Below are positions 6,706-9,499 of a DNA stretch of 9,499 nt, in pieces. Origin of the DNA: Alphaproteobacteria bacterium (GTDB taxonomy: Bacteria; Pseudomonadota; Alphaproteobacteria; UBA6615); NCBI GenBank assembly GCA_017643325.1, contig JAEPNS010000049.1, positions 4,923-14,421 of the forward strand, in the 5' to 3' direction. The stretch's first letter is position 1, and each line of letters opens with the position of its first letter. Both the position numbers and the translations under genes were made by a program. The notes under the pieces are model-generated. The model was not told the origin of the DNA. It was given only the letters and a program-made list of their open reading frames with translations, and did not search any database.

Positions 6706-7623
6706 ATGGACTCACGAATGGACGTCTCGACGCTTGAAATCTTTATCGAAGTCATGCGCAAGGGAAGCTTTGCTGCGGTGGCGCGGGATCGCAATGTCGA
6801 CCCGTCTTCGGTCTCGAGGACCATTGCCGCGCTCGAGTCCGAACTTGGAACGCGCCTGTTCCAGCGAACCACCCGACGACTCTCGCCCACCGAAGCCGGT
6901 TCGATCTACTTCGACAGGATTGAGCCGGTCCTCGGCGAAATCGAGAACGCGCGTGCGCTCGCCACGGATTTGTCGCGCGAACCCCAGGGAACGTTGCGGG
7001 TTACCGCTCCGGTCAGCTTTGCCCAGGCAAACCTGATTCCGCTGATCCCGGAATTCAGCGCGAAGTATCCCGATGTCGCGTTCGACCTTGTTCTCACGGA
7101 CGACCCCGTCGATCTGCTGAGCGAGCGTGTCGACCTTGCCTTCCGGATCGGGCCACTCGACGAGAGCAGCTACGTGGCCACGAAGCTCGCCCCGCTCGTC
7201 GGGATCGTCTGTGCCAGTCCGGCCTATCTCGAACGTCACGGCACACCTGCCAGCCCCTATGAGCTTCGTGATCACAATTGCATGCTCCTGGACCTGGCGG
7301 GGTTCAGCCATCGCTGGAAATTCCGTCGGACGGGGGAGGACGAAATTGAAATCCCGGTGCGCGGGAATTGCCGGACATCGAACGCCATTGCTCTCAGGGA
7401 TTTCGCTGTCGCCGGCATGGGGGTCATCCTCCAGGCCGAGTGGATTGTCGGACAGGCGATCCAGGAGGGCAGGCTGGTGCAGCTTTTCGGCGAACATCAG
7501 TCGACGGCGTCACGCTTCGACAATGCGATCTGGCTCATGTACCCGAGCCGCGACTACATGCCACTCAAGGTGCGCGCGTTTGTTGACTTCGTGAAAACGC
7601 ATTTCAAGTCGCTCCGGTCATAG
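6706..7623 (+). CDS. LysR-family transcriptional regulator (CrgA-like group)
   Basis: A 305-residue DNA-binding regulator of standard LysR length. Residues 6-64 form the winged helix-turn-helix: STLEIFIEVMRKGSFAAVA, then the recognition helix around DPSSVSRTIAALESELG (32-48), then LFQRTTRRLSPTEAG (51-65). Residues about 95-300 are the effector-binding domain, opening with GTLRVTAPVSF and including VDLAFRIGPL and CASPAYLERHGTP, phrases typical of the CrgA-like subgroup. Two starts are possible, 6706 (used here) and 6718; neither has a convincing ribosome binding site, and MDVSTLEIF from 6718 would fit the usual LysR N-terminus equally well. It is divergent from the E1 alpha operon, so it most likely senses the pathway substrate or an intermediate and controls that operon. 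Codon choice looks less G/C-biased than the enzyme genes. The ligand is unknown. Confidence 0.93.
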   Translation: MDSRMDVSTLEIFIEVMRKGSFAAVARDRNVDPSSVSRTIAALESELGTRLFQRTTRRLSPTEAGSIYFDRIEPVLGEIENARALATDLSREPQGTLRVTAPVSFAQANLIPLIPEFSAKYPDVAFDLVLTDDPVDLLSERVDLAFRIGPLDESSYVATKLAPLVGIVCASPAYLERHGTPASPYELRDHNCMLLDLAGFSHRWKFRRTGEDEIEIPVRGNCRTSNAIALRDFAVAGMGVILQAEWIVGQAIQEGRLVQLFGEHQSTASRFDNAIWLMYPSRDYMPLKVRAFVDFVKTHFKSLRS

Positions 7624-7685
7624 TTGCCGGGCATTCATGCGGTCGCCGCACGAGAGCTGCGTATACGGCGCCCTGTTTCGTTCCC

Positions 7686-7709
7686 CTGCCCAAAGTACGC
7701 TTTGGGCAG
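7686..7709. promoter_or_regulatory. Perfect 10-bp inverted repeat with tacg loop upstream of the isomerase-like gene
   Basis: ctgcccaaag (7686-7695) is the exact reverse complement of ctttgggcag (7700-7709), separated by tacg. In RNA this is a stable hairpin with a UACG (UNCG-class) tetraloop. It has no T tract on the + strand, and it ends 11 bases before the GGAGAGGAG ribosome binding site of the next gene. It may be an operator, an mRNA-stability or leader element, or a Rho-type end of the lysR transcript. Structure is seen; function is open. Confidence 0.5.
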
Positions 7710-7738
7710 CGCAATCGAACGGAGAGGAGACCACGCCG

Positions 7739-8053
7739 ATGCTTTACATCCTTCAATACTGGGTCCGGATACCCGAACACTGGGACGCCGAGACCGAGGC
7801 GCAGGAGCGCGCCAAGGAGGCCGCGCGGGCCAAGGAACTGATTGCCGACGGCTACGTCGTGCGCGCCTGGCGCTCGACCGCGACCCAGGCGACGATCTCG
7901 CTGTGGCAGGCGAAGGACCACGACGACCTCCACGAGGCCTTCCTGTCGCTGCCGCTGCACCGCTATTTCTTTGATGTCTTGGTGACACCGGTCGTCGAGC
8001 ACCCGGTCTCGCTGATCGCCAGGGAGGCGGGCATCGAACTGCCGCCGGTCTGA
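7739..8053 (+). CDS. Muconolactone delta-isomerase (CatC)-family small protein
   Basis: A 104-residue ferredoxin-like-fold protein resembling muconolactone isomerase (PF02426), which shifts the lactone double bond in the beta-ketoadipate route. ATG 7739 has GGAGAGGAG about eight bases upstream; an in-frame ATG at 7637 lies inside the leader hairpin region and lacks one. Similar features, in order, are an N-terminal strand MLYILQYWVRIPEHW, the helix RAKEAARAKELIADGYV (25-41) holding the Glu that aligns with the CatC active-site Glu, VRAWRST (41-47) matching the HLWR region, ATISLWQAKDHDDLHEAFLSLPL (51-73) matching NYSVFDV...LH..L..LPL, and VTPVVEHP (82-89). The length is slightly above the usual 90-96. 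There are no catB or pca genes in the window, so a classical muconolactone role is doubtful; it may isomerise another small lactone or enol. It is + strand behind lysR but separated by 115 bases and a hairpin. Confidence 0.8.
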   Translation: MLYILQYWVRIPEHWDAETEAQERAKEAARAKELIADGYVVRAWRSTATQATISLWQAKDHDDLHEAFLSLPLHRYFFDVLVTPVVEHPVSLIAREAGIELPPV

Positions 8054-8079
8054 GCGGGGTCGGCACCACGCACGCAAAC

Positions 8080-8112
8080 AAAAAAGGGCGGCCCCGGGGG
8101 CCGCCCTTTTCC
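8080..8112. terminator. Bidirectional rho-independent terminator
   Basis: aaaagggcggcccc (8082-8095) mirrors ggggccgccctttt (8097-8110), so about 12 bp can pair around a short C/G loop, with A/T runs on both sides. It ends the + strand isomerase-like gene (stop at 8053) and the minus-strand TRAP gene (stop at 8130). Its stem core, gggcggcc/ggccgccc, recurs at 9382-9400. Confidence 0.88.
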
Positions 8113-8129
8113 GACTGGGTTCTTGCGAA

Positions 8130-9218
8130 CTAGTTGATGGCGTACTCGTGGACCGGCTTGGCGCCGTTTTCCTTCGAGAGCTCCATCAGGCGCTTGAAGG
8201 TCGCCTTGCCCGGGAAGCCCTGGTCTTCGTATTCTTGGGCCTTCTGCTGGACCCAAGGCTCGATCGCGCGAGCCATGACGCCACGCTCCTCGTCGCCCAG
8301 GTCGCGGACGGTGACGCCCTGCTTCTTGAGGTTCTCCAGCGCGGAGGTGAACTTCGCCACGCCCTCGTCCTCGACGGCCACGTTGTAGACCTCGGTCTCT
8401 TCCATGATGATCTTCTTCACGGAATCCGGCAGCTTCGCCCAGGTGTCGTTGTTCACGGTCACCGGGTAGGCCACCACCGAGCCCCAGCCCATGGTCGTGT
8501 AGTACTTCGCGACTTCACCGAACTTGAAGCCGAAGTACGGCGCCGGGAAGATCACGATGCCGTCATACACGCCGGACTGCAGCGCGTTGTAGACCTCGTT
8601 CAGGTTGGTCTGGACCTTCGCCGCACCGGCGTAGTCGAGCCACGGCAGGTTCGGACCGGCCGCGCCGATCTTCACGCCCTTGAGCTCGGACATCTTGGTC
8701 CAGGGGAACTTGGTGCCCAGGCCGTAGTCGTCGAACGCGCCGTTCGCGATGTAGGTCTGGTTATAGTTGTCCGAGAACACCTTGTAGAAGTAGTCGAACT
8801 CCTTGTGCACCTGGCGGGTCGTCGGACCCATGATCTTCGGATCGCCGGAGATGAACGGGTTGAAGTAGTTCAGGTTGTGGACGAACAGCTTGGTCGGCTC
8901 GAAGCACGAGCACATCGCGCCGATGTCGACGAGGCCCTTCTGGGTGGATTCCAGAACCTCGAACAGGTTGGCGATGGTGCCGCCGTAACCTTCGATGAAG
9001 CGGACCGTGTGGTCGGTCTCTTCCGCGACACGCTTGGTGACGTTCGGAACGAAGGTCTTGTTGAGCTGGTTCACGCTGGCCAGCGGCGCCGACGGATGTC
9101 CGGCCGCAATGCGAAGCGTGAAGTTGTCCGCCTGAGCCGGCATCTGCGTCACGGCGAATGCCGCAACGAAGGCACCAACGGCGACGGCGCCGCGTAAAGT
9201 TTTCTTGTCGTGTGACAT
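8130..9218 (-). CDS. TRAP transporter solute-binding protein (DctP family)
   Basis: Periplasmic ligand-capturing protein of 362 residues, which delivers its ligand to a TRAP membrane complex not present here. The start at 9218 (MSHDKKTLRG) is set by GGGAGGA (9225-9231, minus strand) six bases upstream; the frame is open further 5' but that part has no protein character. Residues 1-30 are a Sec signal peptide: DKK, a hydrophobic Ala/Val/Phe core, and AQA before D31. The mature part fits PF03480: a first lobe from FTLRIAAGHPS (33-43), R135 in TTRQVHKEF, SELKGVKIGAAGPN (177-190), and EVYNALQSGVYDG (208-220). In classical DctP proteins the KIR arginine clamps the ligand carboxylate; here that position is G185 in VKIG, as in a less-studied subgroup. 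MCSCFEP carries two close cysteines (103, 105). A terminator on each side suggests a monocistronic unit. Ligand unknown. Confidence 0.92.
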   Translation of the reverse strand: MSHDKKTLRGAVAVGAFVAAFAVTQMPAQADNFTLRIAAGHPSAPLASVNQLNKTFVPNVTKRVAEETDHTVRFIEGYGGTIANLFEVLESTQKGLVDIGAMCSCFEPTKLFVHNLNYFNPFISGDPKIMGPTTRQVHKEFDYFYKVFSDNYNQTYIANGAFDDYGLGTKFPWTKMSELKGVKIGAAGPNLPWLDYAGAAKVQTNLNEVYNALQSGVYDGIVIFPAPYFGFKFGEVAKYYTTMGWGSVVAYPVTVNNDTWAKLPDSVKKIIMEETEVYNVAVEDEGVAKFTSALENLKKQGVTVRDLGDEERGVMARAIEPWVQQKAQEYEDQGFPGKATFKRLMELSKENGAKPVHEYAIN

Positions 9219-9373
9219 TAGATGTCCTCCCTTGAACTCTATTTTTGGTTCAACCGGTTCACAGGCCGGTTTGGAAAATACGTAACGGTAACAACAACTC
9301 GATGAATGGTATCTTGGCGTGATTTTGTGGCGATTGGAAGGCATTTGCGCCCTTCGGAAACGTCTGCAAATTC
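9219..9373 (-). promoter_or_regulatory. Upstream region of the TRAP binding-protein gene with an AACCGG inverted repeat
   Basis: This 155-base gene-free stretch lies between the terminator of the second TRAP gene and the start of the first. It holds the strong ribosome binding site at 9225-9231 and an inverted repeat AACCGG-N8-CCGGTT (9252-9271), 34 to 53 bases before the start codon. CCGGTT itself occurs twice as a direct repeat (9254-9259 and 9266-9271). A repeat at this place could be a repressor or activator operator, perhaps of the GntR or LysR type. I could not pick a convincing -35/-10 pair. Confidence 0.4.
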
Positions 9374-9374
9374 A

Positions 9375-9404
9375 AAAAAAAGGGCGGCCTGAGGCCGCCC
9401 TTTT
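9375..9404. terminator. Rho-independent terminator downstream of the second TRAP gene
   Basis: aaaagggcggcc (9378-9389) pairs with ggccgccctttt (9393-9404) around a tga loop, a 12-bp stem with A/T runs on both sides. Read on the minus strand it follows the stop codon of the partial TRAP gene at 9424-9426 and insulates the promoter of the first TRAP gene from read-through. The stem is nearly identical to the terminator at 8082-8110. Confidence 0.87.
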
Positions 9405-9423
9405 CAGTCAGTGTTCCGAAGAA

Positions 9424-9499
9424 CTACTGGATCGTGTAGACGTGGACCGGCTCGGCGCCGTTTTCCTGCGCCAGTTCGATCAGACGCTTGAAGGTCGCC
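9424..9499 (-). CDS. Partial second TRAP solute-binding protein, C-terminal 24 residues, cut by window edge
   Basis: Read on the minus strand, the codons before the TAG stop at 9424-9426 give a tail (including FKRLIELAQENGAEPVH) that matches the C-terminus of the neighbouring TRAP binding protein at 17 of 24 positions, without gaps. It is therefore the end of a paralogous DctP-family gene transcribed in the same direction. Only the last C-terminal helix and tail are visible; the ligand site lies outside the window. Its own terminator follows directly. The rest of the gene must run rightward beyond base 9499. Confidence 0.82.
   Translation of the reverse strand, partial: ATFKRLIELAQENGAEPVHVYTIQ

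Noticed and set aside
9219..9344. 42-residue extension of the TRAP binding protein
   Set aside because: It would bury the signal peptide inside the protein and span the ribosome binding site at 9225-9231; the start at 9218 gives a textbook signal peptide.
8080..9404. The two near-identical GC-rich dyads as ends of a mobile element flanking the TRAP gene
   Set aside because: Each is a standard A/T-flanked terminator just downstream of a TRAP stop codon, and there is no transposase or target duplication between them.

Overview
The window looks like part of a GC-rich proteobacterial chromosome, most likely an alphaproteobacterium. This rests on the strong G/C third-position bias of the enzyme genes, clear GGAGG-type ribosome binding sites, a TRAP solute-binding protein, a LysR regulator and aco-type enzymes. 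Nothing fixes the genus. I see no insertion sequence, integrase, phage gene, tRNA, rRNA or CRISPR array; this is a metabolic locus.

Layout. (1) A rho-independent terminator at the left edge closes an unseen upstream gene. (2) On the + strand lie a cyclase-family (metal hydrolase) gene and, after a strong hairpin, a histidinol-dehydrogenase-family gene that reads as the sulfopropanediol dehydrogenase (HpsN)-like paralog rather than the histidine biosynthetic enzyme. (3) A bidirectional terminator separates these from a tight minus-strand operon, in transcription order: E1 alpha, E1 beta, a lipoyl-domain/alpha-beta-hydrolase fusion (AcoC type), and a 3-hydroxyisobutyrate-dehydrogenase-like NAD(P) oxidoreductase. 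(4) A divergent LysR regulator lies just upstream of that operon, followed by a small muconolactone-isomerase-family gene preceded by a perfect hairpin. (5) A second bidirectional terminator is followed by a minus-strand TRAP solute-binding protein gene. Upstream of it, beyond its own promoter region, lie a near-copy of that terminator and the 3' end of a second, paralogous solute-binding protein cut by the window edge.

Inferred joint role: uptake and oxidation of a small polar organic acid or hydroxy compound. The solute-binding proteins would capture it, the two dehydrogenases would oxidise alcohol groups, the cyclase-family hydrolase and isomerase-like protein would open or rearrange a ring or ester, and the thiamine-diphosphate E1/E2 system would cleave an alpha-keto or alpha-hydroxyketone intermediate to an acyl-CoA. 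The substrate cannot be read from the sequence. Several family-typical active-site residues are changed (cyclase, beta-hydroxyacid dehydrogenase, TRAP binding protein), so textbook substrates should not be transferred. The window holds no E3 lipoamide dehydrogenase, acoX, acoR or TRAP membrane subunits.
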